In this document: positions 52,969 to 62,241 of the stretch, one piece after another | Layout of the letters: each line of letters opens with the position of its first letter | How positions within the stretch are numbered: position 1 is the stretch's first letter | DNA from: Curvibacter sp. PD_MW3 | GTDB taxonomy: Bacteria > Pseudomonadota > Gammaproteobacteria > Burkholderiales > Burkholderiaceae_C | Direction: 5' to 3' | Assembly: GCA_002633085.1 (NCBI GenBank) | Contig: NSIV01000003.1 | Span: 268,654-332,653 of the forward strand | DNA: 64,000 nucleotides | Program-made: the position numbers and the translations under genes | Notes under the pieces: generated by a model | Seen by the model: the letters and a program-made list of their open reading frames with translations, nothing else | Database searches by the model: none | Told to the model about the DNA's origin: nothing

Positions 52969-53925
52969 ATGAACATTCTTTTCATTGCCGATCCGCTGGA
53001 GACCTTCAAGACCTACAAGGACAGCACCTTTGCCATGATGCGCGAGCTGCAGCGCCGTGGCCACCGCATTGCCGCCTGCGAGCCCCGGCATCTGGTCTGG
53101 CAGGCCGCCACCGGCGTGCAGGCCCATGTGCGCCACATCACGCTCACGGGGCATGAGGAGCGCTGGTTCCATGAGGCGCCCGAGCCGCCGTTGCAGCGCC
53201 TGGCAGCCTTGCGTGATTTCGATGCCGTCGTCATGCGCAAGGACCCGCCTTTCGACAGCGAGTATTTCTACGCCACCCATCTGCTGGAGCAGGCCGAGCG
53301 CGAAGGGGCGCGTGTTTTCAACAAGCCGCGTGCCCTGCGTGATCACCCGGAAAAGCTCGCCATCCTGGAGTTCCCGCAGTTCACCGGCCCCACGTTGGTG
53401 ACGCGTGATGCACTGGCGGTCCGCGCCTTCCACGCCGAGCACCGCGACATCATTCTCAAGCCGCTGGACGGCATGGGCGGCATGGGCATCTTCCGCGTCA
53501 AGGAGGATGGCCTGAACCTGGGCGCGATCATCGAGACCTTGAACCGCGATGGTGCGCAGACCGTGATGGTGCAGAAGTTTCTGCCGGCCATTGCACAGGG
53601 CGACAAGCGGGTGCTGGTGATCGGCGGCAAGCCGGTGCCCTACTGCCTGGCGCGTATTCCACAGGGGGGCGAGGTGCGCGGCAACCTGGCAGCCGGCGGC
53701 AAGGGTGTGGCCCAACCGCTGAGTGCGCGCGACCGCGAGATTGCCGAAGCTATCGGCCCGGTGCTGGCGGCGCGCGGTCTGCTGCTGGTGGGGCTGGACG
53801 TGATCGGCGACTGCCTGACCGAGATCAACGTCACCAGCCCGACCTGCTTCCAGGAGATCACCGACCAGGCCGGCTTCGATGTGGCGGCGATGTTCGTCGA
53901 TGCGCTGGAGCAGGCGCTGGCCTGA
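52969..53925 (+). CDS. gshB: Glutathione synthetase
   Basis: A 318-residue ATP-grasp ligase adding glycine to gamma-glutamylcysteine. MNILFIADPLETFKTYKDST opens the N-terminal domain. The ATP site has DIILKPLDGMGGMGIFRV and the final INVTSPTCFQEITDQ, both highly conserved. The ATG 52969 fits homologues. It completes the glutathione pathway with gshA at 48499. It is convergent with the flagellin gene; the gap holds a CGACGCGTCG palindrome at 53933. Confidence 0.95.
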   Translation: MNILFIADPLETFKTYKDSTFAMMRELQRRGHRIAACEPRHLVWQAATGVQAHVRHITLTGHEERWFHEAPEPPLQRLAALRDFDAVVMRKDPPFDSEYFYATHLLEQAEREGARVFNKPRALRDHPEKLAILEFPQFTGPTLVTRDALAVRAFHAEHRDIILKPLDGMGGMGIFRVKEDGLNLGAIIETLNRDGAQTVMVQKFLPAIAQGDKRVLVIGGKPVPYCLARIPQGGEVRGNLAAGGKGVAQPLSARDREIAEAIGPVLAARGLLLVGLDVIGDCLTEINVTSPTCFQEITDQAGFDVAAMFVDALEQALA

Positions 53926-53954
53926 GCACCGACGCGTCGACGATTTCTGACGCT

Positions 53955-55166
53955 CTAGCGCAGCAGGGCCAGCACGCCCTGCGGCAACTGGTTGGCCTGC
54001 GCCACCATGGCGGTGCCGGCCTGCTGCAGGATCTGGGTACGCGACAGGTTGGAGGTTTCCGTGGCGAAATCAGCATCCATGATGCGGCCACGCGAAGCGT
54101 TGGTGTTCTCCACCATGATGCCGATGTTGCCGATCGCGCTCTCAAAACGGCTCTGCACGGCGCCCAGCTTGGCACGCGCGCTGTTGACCTGGTCGATGGC
54201 CGAGTCGAACATCTTGAGGGCATACCAGGCACCCGCCTGCTGGCCCAGCGAGCTGTTGACAGTGTCGATGCTGTCCAGGCCGGTCAACGTGCCGGCGGAC
54301 GCCGTGACGGCAGCGGTCAACCCCGTGCTGGCGATGGTCCAGCCGCCCGTCAGGCTGAAATCGGCCACGGCCCCGCTGCTGTCCTTCGCTGTTGATACAA
54401 GGTTCAGGGAGTAGGAACCGTTGGTGGTTTTTTCCAGATAGGCGGTGACGCCAGTATCGGGTGTCTTGCGGTTGATCGTTTCGACCACCTGGCCCAGTCG
54501 CTCCTCGCCGCTGGAGGCCGCGCCGATGGCATCCAGGCTGTAGGTTTGTCCGCCCGTAACCGAAATCTGCAGCGCACCGGATGCGATGGCCACCAGCGAA
54601 CTGACATCGCTGCCGTAGAGCCCCCCAGTGCCTTGGTTTGCAAACGTCACGCTGCCCAGTTTGGCCGACGTGCTGTTGGTCAACGCGCCGACCGTGATGT
54701 TGTCGCCCGAGTTGGCACCCACTTGGAACACGGCGCCCGCGAAGGAGCCGTCCAGAACCTTCTGGCCGTTGAAGGTGGTGGTCTTTGCCACGCGGTCGAC
54801 CTCACTGCGCAGCTGCGTCATTTCCGCGTTGAGCGCTGTGCGGTCGGAGGCACTGTTGGAGGCGTTGGCGGACTGCACCGCCAGTTCGCGCATGCGTTGC
54901 AGCATGTCACCCACCTTGCCCAGGGCGCCTTCAGCGGTCTGGGCCAACGAGATGCCGTCGTTGGCATTGCGTGCGGCGACGCTCAGCCCCTTGGACTGCA
55001 CGCTCATGCGCTCGGCAATCGCCAAGCCGGCTGCGTCATCCTTGGCGCTGTTGACGCGCAGGCCAGACGACAGGCGCTGCATCGACGCGCCCAGCGAGCT
55101 GGCCGAGGCCGACAGGTTGCGCTGCGCATTCAGCGATGCAATGTTGGTGTTGATGGACGTGCTCAT
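53955..55166 (-). CDS. fliC: Flagellin
   Basis: A 403-residue flagellin. Conserved D0/D1 N-terminal [20 protein letters not shown] and C-terminal [22 protein letters not shown], with a variable central part (about 170-310) rich in Gly, Ser and Thr. The length is moderate. It is an orphan: no hook, cap, fliD or fliS gene is in the window. The upstream region has a sigma-28-like promoter and a small hairpin. The fliC name is by function. It could be one of several flagellins. Confidence 0.93.
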   Translation of the reverse strand: MSTSINTNIASLNAQRNLSASASSLGASMQRLSSGLRVNSAKDDAAGLAIAERMSVQSKGLSVAARNANDGISLAQTAEGALGKVGDMLQRMRELAVQSANASNSASDRTALNAEMTQLRSEVDRVAKTTTFNGQKVLDGSFAGAVFQVGANSGDNITVGALTNSTSAKLGSVTFANQGTGGLYGSDVSSLVAIASGALQISVTGGQTYSLDAIGAASSGEERLGQVVETINRKTPDTGVTAYLEKTTNGSYSLNLVSTAKDSSGAVADFSLTGGWTIASTGLTAAVTASAGTLTGLDSIDTVNSSLGQQAGAWYALKMFDSAIDQVNSARAKLGAVQSRFESAIGNIGIMVENTNASRGRIMDADFATETSNLSRTQILQQAGTAMVAQANQLPQGVLALLR

Positions 55167-55222
55167 TGTTCTGGCTCCGTGACGGATGTTCTCAAGTGCT
55201 CCCTGTAGCACTCCTACGAACC

Positions 55223-55250
55223 ATATCGGGCGAGCGGAGATAAAACTTGA
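55223..55250 (-). promoter_or_regulatory. Sigma-28 (FliA)-type promoter of the flagellin gene
   Basis: On the minus strand TCAAGTTT lies near -35 and GCCCGATA near -10, separated by 11 nt. The consensus is TAAAGTTT-N11-GCCGATAA, with one extra base in the -10. It is 57-84 nt upstream of the flagellin start. AGTGCT/AGCACT forms a hairpin in the leader (55195-55212). Confidence 0.65.
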
Positions 55251-55358
55251 CGCGGCACTGCGCCAATATCGTCTGGCGTGACGAAGAAAAGAGGGGTGAA
55301 TCACCCGCAATTCGAAGGATTGGTCTGAGGCCCGCAGTGGGCTGCCGTCAGCGGGTCT

Positions 55359-56123
55359 TCAGGCCGCGGGCGCGCCGTCGACGAACACCCGCAGCTCACC
55401 CGGGGCGAAAGGTGTCCACACCTCATCCGTGGTCAGTGGCGCCGTCACCACCACGGCCACCCGGTCGCCCGGGGCCGCGTGCTCGGCAAAGTTGACGCTC
55501 AGGTCCTCGTCGCGCAGCGTGGCGCTGCCGAAGGGGTGCTGGCGCACCACGTGGTAGAGCTGGGTCGAGGCATGGGCCCACAGCGCCTCACCGTTGCTCA
55601 GCAGGAAGTTGAAGGTGCCGTGTTTTGCAATCTGCGGCGCCAGCTCGCGCAACGTCAGCGTCAGCTCCGCCACGCTGGGCACGTCGGCATGCGACTTGGC
55701 CAGCTCCTGCAGCAGCCAGCAGAAGGCCTGCTCGCTGTCGGTGTTGCCGACCGGGTGGAAGCTGCCGTGCAGTCGTGGTGCAAAGTTCTTCAGGTCGCCG
55801 TTGTGCGCGAACACCCAGTAGCGGCCCCACAGTTCGCGCACAAAGGGGTGGCAGTTCTCCAGCGTCACCGCACCTTGTGTGGCCTTGCGGATGTGCGAAA
55901 TCACGTTGCGGCTCTTGATCGGGTAGTGCCGGATCAGCTCCGCCACCGGCGAGACGCAGGCCGACTGATGGTCGACGAAGTGACGCAGGCCCTTGTCCTC
56001 GAAGAAGGCGATGCCCCAGCCGTCACCGTGGTGGTCGGTGCGGCCGCCGCGCTCGGCGAAGCCGGCGAAGCTGAACATCACGTCGGTCGGCACATTGCAG
56101 TTCATGCCCAGTAATTGACACAT
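55359..56123 (-). CDS. Class II glutamine amidotransferase (YafJ-like)
   Basis: A 254-residue Ntn-type amidotransferase with nucleophile Cys2 exposed after Met removal (MCQLLGMNCN). Motifs: RGGRTDHHGDGWGIAFF, IRKATQGAVTLENCHPF and FAHNGDLKNF. Similar to YafJ/GATase_4, whose substrate is unknown. Glutaminase activity transfers ammonia to an unidentified acceptor. The start at 56123 is set by the Cys2. It directly follows the DHA2 exporter gene in the same direction. Confidence 0.92.
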   Translation of the reverse strand: MCQLLGMNCNVPTDVMFSFAGFAERGGRTDHHGDGWGIAFFEDKGLRHFVDHQSACVSPVAELIRHYPIKSRNVISHIRKATQGAVTLENCHPFVRELWGRYWVFAHNGDLKNFAPRLHGSFHPVGNTDSEQAFCWLLQELAKSHADVPSVAELTLTLRELAPQIAKHGTFNFLLSNGEALWAHASTQLYHVVRQHPFGSATLRDEDLSVNFAEHAAPGDRVAVVVTAPLTTDEVWTPFAPGELRVFVDGAPAA

Positions 56124-56128
56124 GGTGT

Positions 56129-57592
56129 TTACTCCTCGCTGCGCCTGGCGGGTTGCCGCAGGCGCCAGGCCGCCAGCACGGCCAGGGCGCACACCAGCGC
56201 CAGCAGGACAAAGGTCTCATCAAAGGCGGCCAGCCGAGCCACGCTGGGCTCGGCGGCCGTGTCATGTGCGCCGTGGGCGGCCATGCGCCACTGCAGGATG
56301 ATGCCGCACAGGCTCACGCCCGCGGCACCGCCGAGCATGCGCAGGAAATTGATGGCACTGGAAGCCTGCGAGATCAGGCGGTGCTCCAACCCCTGCATGG
56401 CACCGTTGTTGAGCGAAGGCAGGATGAAGCCCAGCCCGATGCGCCCCAGGATGGTCCAGGTCACCAGCACCCAGAGCACGGCATGCAGGCCGATGGTGGC
56501 CATCAGCGCAAAGGAGGCGGCCAGCAACAGGATGCCGATGCTGATCATCAGATGGACGGGGATGCGGTCGGACAGGCGGCCCGCCAGCGGAATGGTGACG
56601 GCCAGCACGATGCCGGCCGGCAGCATGATGGTGCCGACCAGTGCCGGCGACAGGCCTTGACCCATCTGAATGTAGAGTGGCAACAGGTAGGTGGAGCCGA
56701 ACAGCGCCGTGCCGTAGATGAAGGCGACCAGACTGCCCATGGCAAATGGCCGGTGCTTGAACAAATCCATGTGCATCAGCGGCGTACCGCCGTGCTGCGC
56801 CTGGCGTTTTTGCCACCAGACAAACCACACCACGCACAGCAGCGCCACCCCCAGCAGCACGAAGGCGGATGCATGGGCGTTGCCATGCAACTCGACCAGA
56901 CCATTGAGCAGGCACAGCGTGCCCACCGTGCACAGCAGCAGACCCTGCCAGTCCAGCCGTGAGTTGTGGCGGTCCGGCGCCACGCCGCCGGGCGCGTTGG
57001 TCGGGACATAGCGGTACGCCAGCCAGAGCGAGGCCAGGCAAAAAGGCGCCACCATGAAGAAGATCGAGCGCCAGCCGAACCACTCCACCAGCAGGCCGCC
57101 GATGCTCGGCCCCAGTGCCGGGGCCAGCACCACTCCCATGCCGAAGATGCCGCCGGCCCGCCCGCGTTCGTGCGGCTGGAAGGCGCGGATGATGATGATG
57201 GCCGGGATTGGCTGCACAATGCCGGCGGCCAGCCCCTCCACCACGCGCGCGGCCAGCACCAGGCCAAAGTGGTTGGCCAGGCCACCGCCCACACCGCCGG
57301 CCAGCAGCATCAATGTCGAGAGCACATAGGTCTGGCGGTAGCCAAAACTGTTCAGCAGCCAGGGTGTGGTCAACATCGCCACGGTGGAGGCGACCATGAA
57401 GCCGGAACTCACCCAGTGCGCCCGTTCCTGCCCCAGCGAGAAGTGGTGACTCATGTCGGGAATCGCCACGTTGACGATGGTGGACGACATGATCGAGGCC
57501 ATGGTGCCAATCATCACCGCCAGCAGCAACAGCCAGCGGTAGCGCTTGCCGTAACGCGCTTGCATGTCAGCCAGGGTGGCGGGGTGCTTCAC
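56129..57592 (-). CDS. MFS multidrug exporter, DHA2 (EmrB/QacA) family
   Basis: A 487-residue drug:proton antiporter with 14 predicted helices. Motif A-like GYRQTYVLSTLMLLAGG, motif C GIFGMGVVLAPALGPSIGG (residues near 150-170) and the DHA2 start MIGTMASIMSSTIVNVAIP. It overlaps the CDF gene by four bases (ATGA) and is followed by the amidotransferase gene, giving a three-gene operon. Substrate unknown. No EmrA-type adaptor is present. Confidence 0.92.
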   Translation of the reverse strand: MKHPATLADMQARYGKRYRWLLLLAVMIGTMASIMSSTIVNVAIPDMSHHFSLGQERAHWVSSGFMVASTVAMLTTPWLLNSFGYRQTYVLSTLMLLAGGVGGGLANHFGLVLAARVVEGLAAGIVQPIPAIIIIRAFQPHERGRAGGIFGMGVVLAPALGPSIGGLLVEWFGWRSIFFMVAPFCLASLWLAYRYVPTNAPGGVAPDRHNSRLDWQGLLLCTVGTLCLLNGLVELHGNAHASAFVLLGVALLCVVWFVWWQKRQAQHGGTPLMHMDLFKHRPFAMGSLVAFIYGTALFGSTYLLPLYIQMGQGLSPALVGTIMLPAGIVLAVTIPLAGRLSDRIPVHLMISIGILLLAASFALMATIGLHAVLWVLVTWTILGRIGLGFILPSLNNGAMQGLEHRLISQASSAINFLRMLGGAAGVSLCGIILQWRMAAHGAHDTAAEPSVARLAAFDETFVLLALVCALAVLAAWRLRQPARRSEE

Positions 57593-58719
57593 GCGCGGCC
57601 TTCCTGCATGGCGCAGCGCAGGCTGACACGGCCGATGCGTGTGGTGTGCTTCAGTGTGTCGTGCAAGGCCTGCTGCAGTCGGGCCAGCTCGTCTGGCGGG
57701 CGGGTGCCTTGCAGTTCAACCTCGATCTCCAGCCCGCTGTCCAGGTAGTGCAGCTGCAGCGTGGCTGGTGCCCGCACGACCTGCTGCACCAGCGCCTGGA
57801 CTTGTGTGCGCGGCGGCAGCGCCAGCAGCCGCTCCAGATGGCGCACGGTTCCGGGGTCGATGTGCACCGTGCATTCGGCCACGCGGTGTTCCGCCTTGAC
57901 CCGTGCGCTGATTTTTTCGGCGATGTAGTGGCCTTCGGAGACCGAGATGTGGGTGTCGACCTCGATGTGCACATCGATCACCGCCCAGTCGCCCATGCGC
58001 CGGGTGCGCAGGCCGTGCTGGTCACGCACGCCGTCGACCGACAGAATCGTCTGGCGGATGCGCTCAATCTCCTCCGGGTCGAGCGCATGGTCGGTCAGGC
58101 CGTGGAAGGCCTCGACCGAGAAATCCCAGCCCGCCTTGGAAATCATGAAGCCGACGATGACCGCCGCCACCGCATCCATGCTGTGGTAACCCAGCAGGTT
58201 GGCACCGATGCCCACCGCCACCACCAGCGAGGAGGCGGCGTCGGCGCGGGCATGCCAGGCGTTGGCGATCAGCAGCGAAGACTTGAGGCGCTCACCGATG
58301 CGGCGCATGTAGCGGAACAGCGCTTCCTTGGCGATCAGGGTCAGCGCGGCGGTGGCCAGCGCGATCGGGTGCACCGCGTCCATGCCGACGCCGGCATGCA
58401 GCTTGACGCCGGCGCTCCACACCATGCCGATGCCGGTGGCCAGCAGGATCAGGCCGATCGCCAGCGAAGCCGCGGTTTCGAAGCGGGCGTGGCCGTACTG
58501 ATGGGTGTCGTCCGCGACGGCATGCGAGTGGCGCGCGGCAAACAGCACCACGCCATCGGCCACCAGGTCGGACAGGGAATGGATGCCGTCGGCAATCAGC
58601 GCCTGCGAACGGGCGAAGAAACCGATGGTCACCTGGGCCGAGGCCAGAAAAATATTGACCCAGACGCTGACCCAGGTCGAGCGCAGGGCCTGTCGCTGTT
58701 CTTCGTTCGAGCGGATCAT
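57589..58719 (-). CDS. Cation diffusion facilitator (CDF) metal transporter
   Basis: A 376-residue Zn/Fe/Mn exporter of the CDF family. TM2 has DGIHSLSDLVADG and TM5 has HARADAASSL, the two metal-site helices (HxxxD type). The C-terminal cytoplasmic domain is longer than usual (residues 215-376), with a conserved VHIEVDTHISVSEGHYIAEKI block. Transport is driven by protons. Metal specificity cannot be read. First gene of the minus-strand operon, ahead of the exporter. Confidence 0.93.
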   Translation of the reverse strand: MIRSNEEQRQALRSTWVSVWVNIFLASAQVTIGFFARSQALIADGIHSLSDLVADGVVLFAARHSHAVADDTHQYGHARFETAASLAIGLILLATGIGMVWSAGVKLHAGVGMDAVHPIALATAALTLIAKEALFRYMRRIGERLKSSLLIANAWHARADAASSLVVAVGIGANLLGYHSMDAVAAVIVGFMISKAGWDFSVEAFHGLTDHALDPEEIERIRQTILSVDGVRDQHGLRTRRMGDWAVIDVHIEVDTHISVSEGHYIAEKISARVKAEHRVAECTVHIDPGTVRHLERLLALPPRTQVQALVQQVVRAPATLQLHYLDSGLEIEVELQGTRPPDELARLQQALHDTLKHTTRIGRVSLRCAMQEGRA

Positions 58720-58857
58720 AGGAGTGTCATATCGACGGCCAGACCCCGGATGCTAGCAGGCATATGCGGCGATGCAGACACGGCCAAGTAATGCATTAGC
58801 GCCTAGACATGTGAACTGCTGATGCGCGGAATCAGCGTCGGCGCCAGGTCGGCCGCG

Positions 58858-59076
58858 CTAAACGTTCCGGGCGGCGGTGGCGCAGACTTGGCAGATGCAG
58901 GCGCGCTGCTGCGCCTCGGCCGGCACGCGTGCCAGCAGGGTGGCATCGAAGGTAACGCCGGTGCACCAGCAGGGCGGCTGCGCCACACCGGTCTCGCGCT
59001 GCACCTCCATGGCGCAGCGGTTGGGCTGGCCGCACAGCGGGCAGCGGCTGGGGTCGATGGCGGTGGGCGTGGACAT
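58858..59076 (-). CDS. Cysteine-rich CWC family protein
   Basis: A 72-residue protein. The nine cysteines are arranged as CPLCGQPNRC near the start, PCWCTG in the middle and CICQVCA near the end, which fits the CWC (Cys_rich_CWC) family. Such small proteins are probably zinc-binding and of unknown function. The sequence has normal Met start and stop. The GT39 gene's first codons run in the opposite direction beyond it. Confidence 0.85.
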   Translation of the reverse strand: MSTPTAIDPSRCPLCGQPNRCAMEVQRETGVAQPPCWCTGVTFDATLLARVPAEAQQRACICQVCATAARNV

Positions 59077-59113
59077 GGCGGCCAGTTTAGCCCTTGAGCG
59101 CCGTGTTGGCGCA

Positions 59114-60694
59114 GTGCCTCGTTTAGACTTGGCGCTCTTATCTGCGCCACGTGCCCTTCCTGTGCCTGCCCACGCTTATTCCCGTCTGCCGCCCTTGCTG
59201 CTGGTCCTGTTGCTAGGTCATGCCCTGGTGCATTTCGGCCTGGGCTGGGTGCTGGGGCTGTCGGGCGACGAGGCGCACTACGCGTTGTATGCGGCGCATC
59301 CGGCGCTGAGCTACTACGACCACCCGCCGCTGGTGGGCTGGGTGCAATGGCCGCTGGTGGCGCTGGGCGCGCCCGATGGACTGCTGCGCCTGCTGCCCGA
59401 GGCGCTGTGGCTGGCCACTGCACTTTTCATTTTCAGCATGGCGCGCCGCCTGCAGGGGCCGCTGTCGGCTGGCACCACAGCGGCCAGCGCCGATGCCGGT
59501 TTGTGGGCCGTGCTGGCCTACAGCCTGGCACCGGTGCTGCACGTGCTGGGCATCGGCCTTTTGCCCGACACACTCTTGATGTTCTTCACCGCGGCCATCC
59601 TGTGGCAGACCCTGCGCATGCTGGATGCGGCCGAGGCGCAGCGCCTGTCGGCCTGGTTGCTGCTCGGCGGCCTGCTGGGGCTGGCTGGGCTGGCCAAGTA
59701 CACCGCCATCTTTGCCGCCCTGCCGGTGGCGGCCTGTCTGCTTGCCGCCCACGGTCTGCGCCTGTTGCGTCGGCCGGCGCCCTGGCTGGCGCTGGCGCTG
59801 GCCGTGGTGTTGGTGCTGCCGGTCTTCATCTGGAATGAGCAAAACGGCTGGATCTCGTTCACCTACCAGTTGCATCACGGTGCCGGTAGCCACTGGCAGT
59901 GGCAGCAGCTGGCCGGTTTCCTGCTGGCGCAGGTGCTGCTCTACCCGCTGCTGCTGTGGGGCGTCTTCGGTCTGCGCCGTGCGGTGCTGGACGGTGCTGG
60001 CCTGCCGCGGCCACAAGCTTGGCTGCTGAGCTTCTTCGTCCTGCCGTTTACGGTGCTGGCCTACCTGTCGGGTGGCGGCTCCAGCCTGCCGCACTGGACG
60101 GCACCGGCCTGGGTGGCGCTGGCGCCGTTTGCCGGCGTCGGCCTGGCCGCGTTGTGGGCGGCTGGCCGCAAGCGCCTGATCTGGGTGCTGGGTGGCGTGC
60201 AGGCTTTCTTTACCCTGGCGCTTTACGTGTTGATGCTGATGGCCGGGCCGACCTGGCTGCAGGCCGAAGCGCCAGGCAGCACCGAGACCGAAACCATCAA
60301 CCCTTTCACCGACTTTTATGGCTGGGATGCCGCTGGCGCGAAAGCGCTGCAGCTGGCACGCGAGCAACAAACCACCCGTCTTGTCGTGCAGAACTGGACG
60401 CTGGCCAGCCGCCTGGCCTGGTACGCGCGGCCGCTGCCGGTGCACGTGATCGCGCCCGGTTTCGACCAGTTCAGCCTGTGGTCGGGCGAACTGCCGCTGG
60501 GGGCGGATGCCGTGCTGCTGGACTGGTCGCAGATGGCCTACCAGTTGCCAGTGGGCGAGGGCCAGTTCCAGCGCTGCGAGCCGCTCGACAGCTTTGCCGT
60601 GGCGCGTACCGGCCGGCCGGTGGCGCGTTTCAGCTTCTACCATTGCAGTGGCTGGGGTGGCCGCCCGGCGCCACGCCGGCTCGGCGAACCCTGA
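59114..60694 (+). CDS. Glycosyltransferase family 39 (ArnT/PMT-like) membrane protein
   Basis: An integral membrane glycosyltransferase of the PMT_2 superfamily, about 526 residues, with about 11 helices. The conserved acidic catalytic region is LSGDEAHYALYAAHPALSYYDHPPLVGW (in parts), with an Asp-Glu dyad near residue 50. Such enzymes use polyprenyl-phosphate sugars to modify lipid A or other acceptors. The exact start is uncertain: GTG 59114, TTG 59129 or GTG 59162 are possible and none has a clear ribosome site. The PAP2 gene begins 27 bases after the stop. Confidence 0.85.
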   Translation: MPRLDLALLSAPRALPVPAHAYSRLPPLLLVLLLGHALVHFGLGWVLGLSGDEAHYALYAAHPALSYYDHPPLVGWVQWPLVALGAPDGLLRLLPEALWLATALFIFSMARRLQGPLSAGTTAASADAGLWAVLAYSLAPVLHVLGIGLLPDTLLMFFTAAILWQTLRMLDAAEAQRLSAWLLLGGLLGLAGLAKYTAIFAALPVAACLLAAHGLRLLRRPAPWLALALAVVLVLPVFIWNEQNGWISFTYQLHHGAGSHWQWQQLAGFLLAQVLLYPLLLWGVFGLRRAVLDGAGLPRPQAWLLSFFVLPFTVLAYLSGGGSSLPHWTAPAWVALAPFAGVGLAALWAAGRKRLIWVLGGVQAFFTLALYVLMLMAGPTWLQAEAPGSTETETINPFTDFYGWDAAGAKALQLAREQQTTRLVVQNWTLASRLAWYARPLPVHVIAPGFDQFSLWSGELPLGADAVLLDWSQMAYQLPVGEGQFQRCEPLDSFAVARTGRPVARFSFYHCSGWGGRPAPRRLGEP

Positions 60695-60721
60695 GCACCT
60701 GGCTGCCAACCTTTTGATGCC

Positions 60722-61516
60722 ATGACGACAGACTCTTTTTCCGCCGCTCCCCGTATCGCACCCTGGTACTGGGCCGTTCCCCTGCTGGTGGCGGTGGTGA
60801 CGGCACCGCTGTGGCTCGGCTTCTATGAGCCCACGGTGTTCTATTTTCTGAATCGCCAGTTCGCTGCGCTGCCGGACATCGTCTGGTCGCTGCTTTCGCT
60901 GTTCGGTACCGGCTGGGCGGTGTACGCGGCAACCGCGCCGGCGCTGTGGCGCGCGCCGCGCATCATCCTCGCGTGGCTGTGCGCCGCGCCGCTGGCCGGC
61001 GCCTTGACGCGTGTCGGCAAGATGATGGCCGACAACCCGCGCCCGCTCGAGGTGCTGGGGCCGCAGGGCATCAACGTCATCGGCGAGCCGCTCTACATTG
61101 CGGCCATGCCGTCCGGCCACAGCATGACCGCGTTCGCCGCCGCCAGCGCCATCTACTTCTCGCTCGCACCGCAAGGGCGCCGGCGCCTGCTCTGGCTGTT
61201 TGTGCTGGCGTTTTTTGTGGCCTGTTCACGCGTGGCGGTGGGCGCGCACTGGCCGGCCGATGCCGCGATGGGCGCGGTGGCCGGCCTGTTCAGTGGCCTG
61301 ACCGGTGCCTGGCTGGCGGCCCGCATTCCCGAACGGCAGCTGCGGCCGCAGAGCTGGCTGATGCGCGGCGTGGCGCTGTTCGGCGGCTACTGCCTGTATG
61401 TGCTGTTGACCGACCAGATGGGCTTTGCCATCAACCTGCCCTACCAGTACGTGCTGGGGGCTTTCCTGGCGGTCTGCCTGGCACTGTTTGCCCGCCGCAG
61501 CCTGCAGTCCCATTAA
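60722..61516 (+). CDS. PAP2-family membrane phosphatase
   Basis: A 264-residue phosphatase with six hydrophobic helices and the three motifs of the family: KMMADNPRP (KxxxxxxRP), AMPSGHSMT (PSGH) and SRVAVGAHWPAD (SRxxxxxHxxxD). It could act on undecaprenyl pyrophosphate, phosphatidate or lipid A phosphate. Next to the ArnT-like gene, a lipid A or undecaprenyl-phosphate role is plausible but not shown. Confidence 0.93.
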   Translation: MTTDSFSAAPRIAPWYWAVPLLVAVVTAPLWLGFYEPTVFYFLNRQFAALPDIVWSLLSLFGTGWAVYAATAPALWRAPRIILAWLCAAPLAGALTRVGKMMADNPRPLEVLGPQGINVIGEPLYIAAMPSGHSMTAFAAASAIYFSLAPQGRRRLLWLFVLAFFVACSRVAVGAHWPADAAMGAVAGLFSGLTGAWLAARIPERQLRPQSWLMRGVALFGGYCLYVLLTDQMGFAINLPYQYVLGAFLAVCLALFARRSLQSH

Positions 61517-61540
61517 GAACAAGCACTGGAGACCCCGCGC

Positions 61541-62227
61541 ATGATCCTCTACGACCTGGTGAACGGCCGCAAGACCCACTTCAGCCCCAACTCCTGGCGC
61601 GTGCGTCTGGCGCTGGCCCACAAGGGGCTGGCCTATGAGGTGCGCGACGTGCTGTTCGGCGACATTCCCAGCATCAACGCCGGTGGCGACAAGCTGACCA
61701 TTCCCACCCTGTCGCACAACGGCAAGCTCGTGACCGACAGCTGGGACATCGTGCGCTACCTGGACGAAACCTTCCCGCAGACGCCGCGCCTGATCGCGCC
61801 CGGCGCCGACGGCCAGGTGCTCAAGTTCTTCCAGTACTGGGTGCAGACCACCATCCACGGCGGCATTGCGCGCCTGATCCTGCGCGACCTGCACGACCGC
61901 CTGGACCCGGCCGACCAGCCCTACTTCCGCGCCTCGCGCGAGAAGATGTACAAGCAGACGCTGGAGGCCTTGCAGGCCGGGCGCGAGGAGCGTGTCGACG
62001 CCTTCCGCAAATCGCTGCAGCCCATGCGCCTGTCGCTCGGCCACGGCCCGTTCGTTTGCGGCGAGCAGCCCGGCTACGCCGACTACCTGGCCTTCGGTGG
62101 CTTCCAGTGGGCGCGCGTCAGCAGCCCGTTCCAGCTGCTGGCCGAGGACGACGTGGTGCACGCCTGGTTCGAGCGCTGCCTCGACCTGTTCGACGGCGCC
62201 GGCCGCCGCGAGGCGCCCGCCACCTGA
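61541..62227 (+). CDS. Glutathione S-transferase family protein
   Basis: A 228-residue GST. The N-terminal thioredoxin-like domain (LYDLVNGRKTHFSPNSWRVRLAL) has Ser in the usual catalytic loop (FSPNSWR). The Pro-Ser/Thr block TIPTLSHNGKLVTDSWDI is the glutathione-binding motif, and a helical domain follows with WARVSSPFQLL near the end. The class is uncertain: it resembles the bacterial GST-4 or Sigma-like group of unknown substrate. Confidence 0.9.
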   Translation: MILYDLVNGRKTHFSPNSWRVRLALAHKGLAYEVRDVLFGDIPSINAGGDKLTIPTLSHNGKLVTDSWDIVRYLDETFPQTPRLIAPGADGQVLKFFQYWVQTTIHGGIARLILRDLHDRLDPADQPYFRASREKMYKQTLEALQAGREERVDAFRKSLQPMRLSLGHGPFVCGEQPGYADYLAFGGFQWARVSSPFQLLAEDDVVHAWFERCLDLFDGAGRREAPAT

Positions 62228-62241
62228 CGGCAGACCGCACC

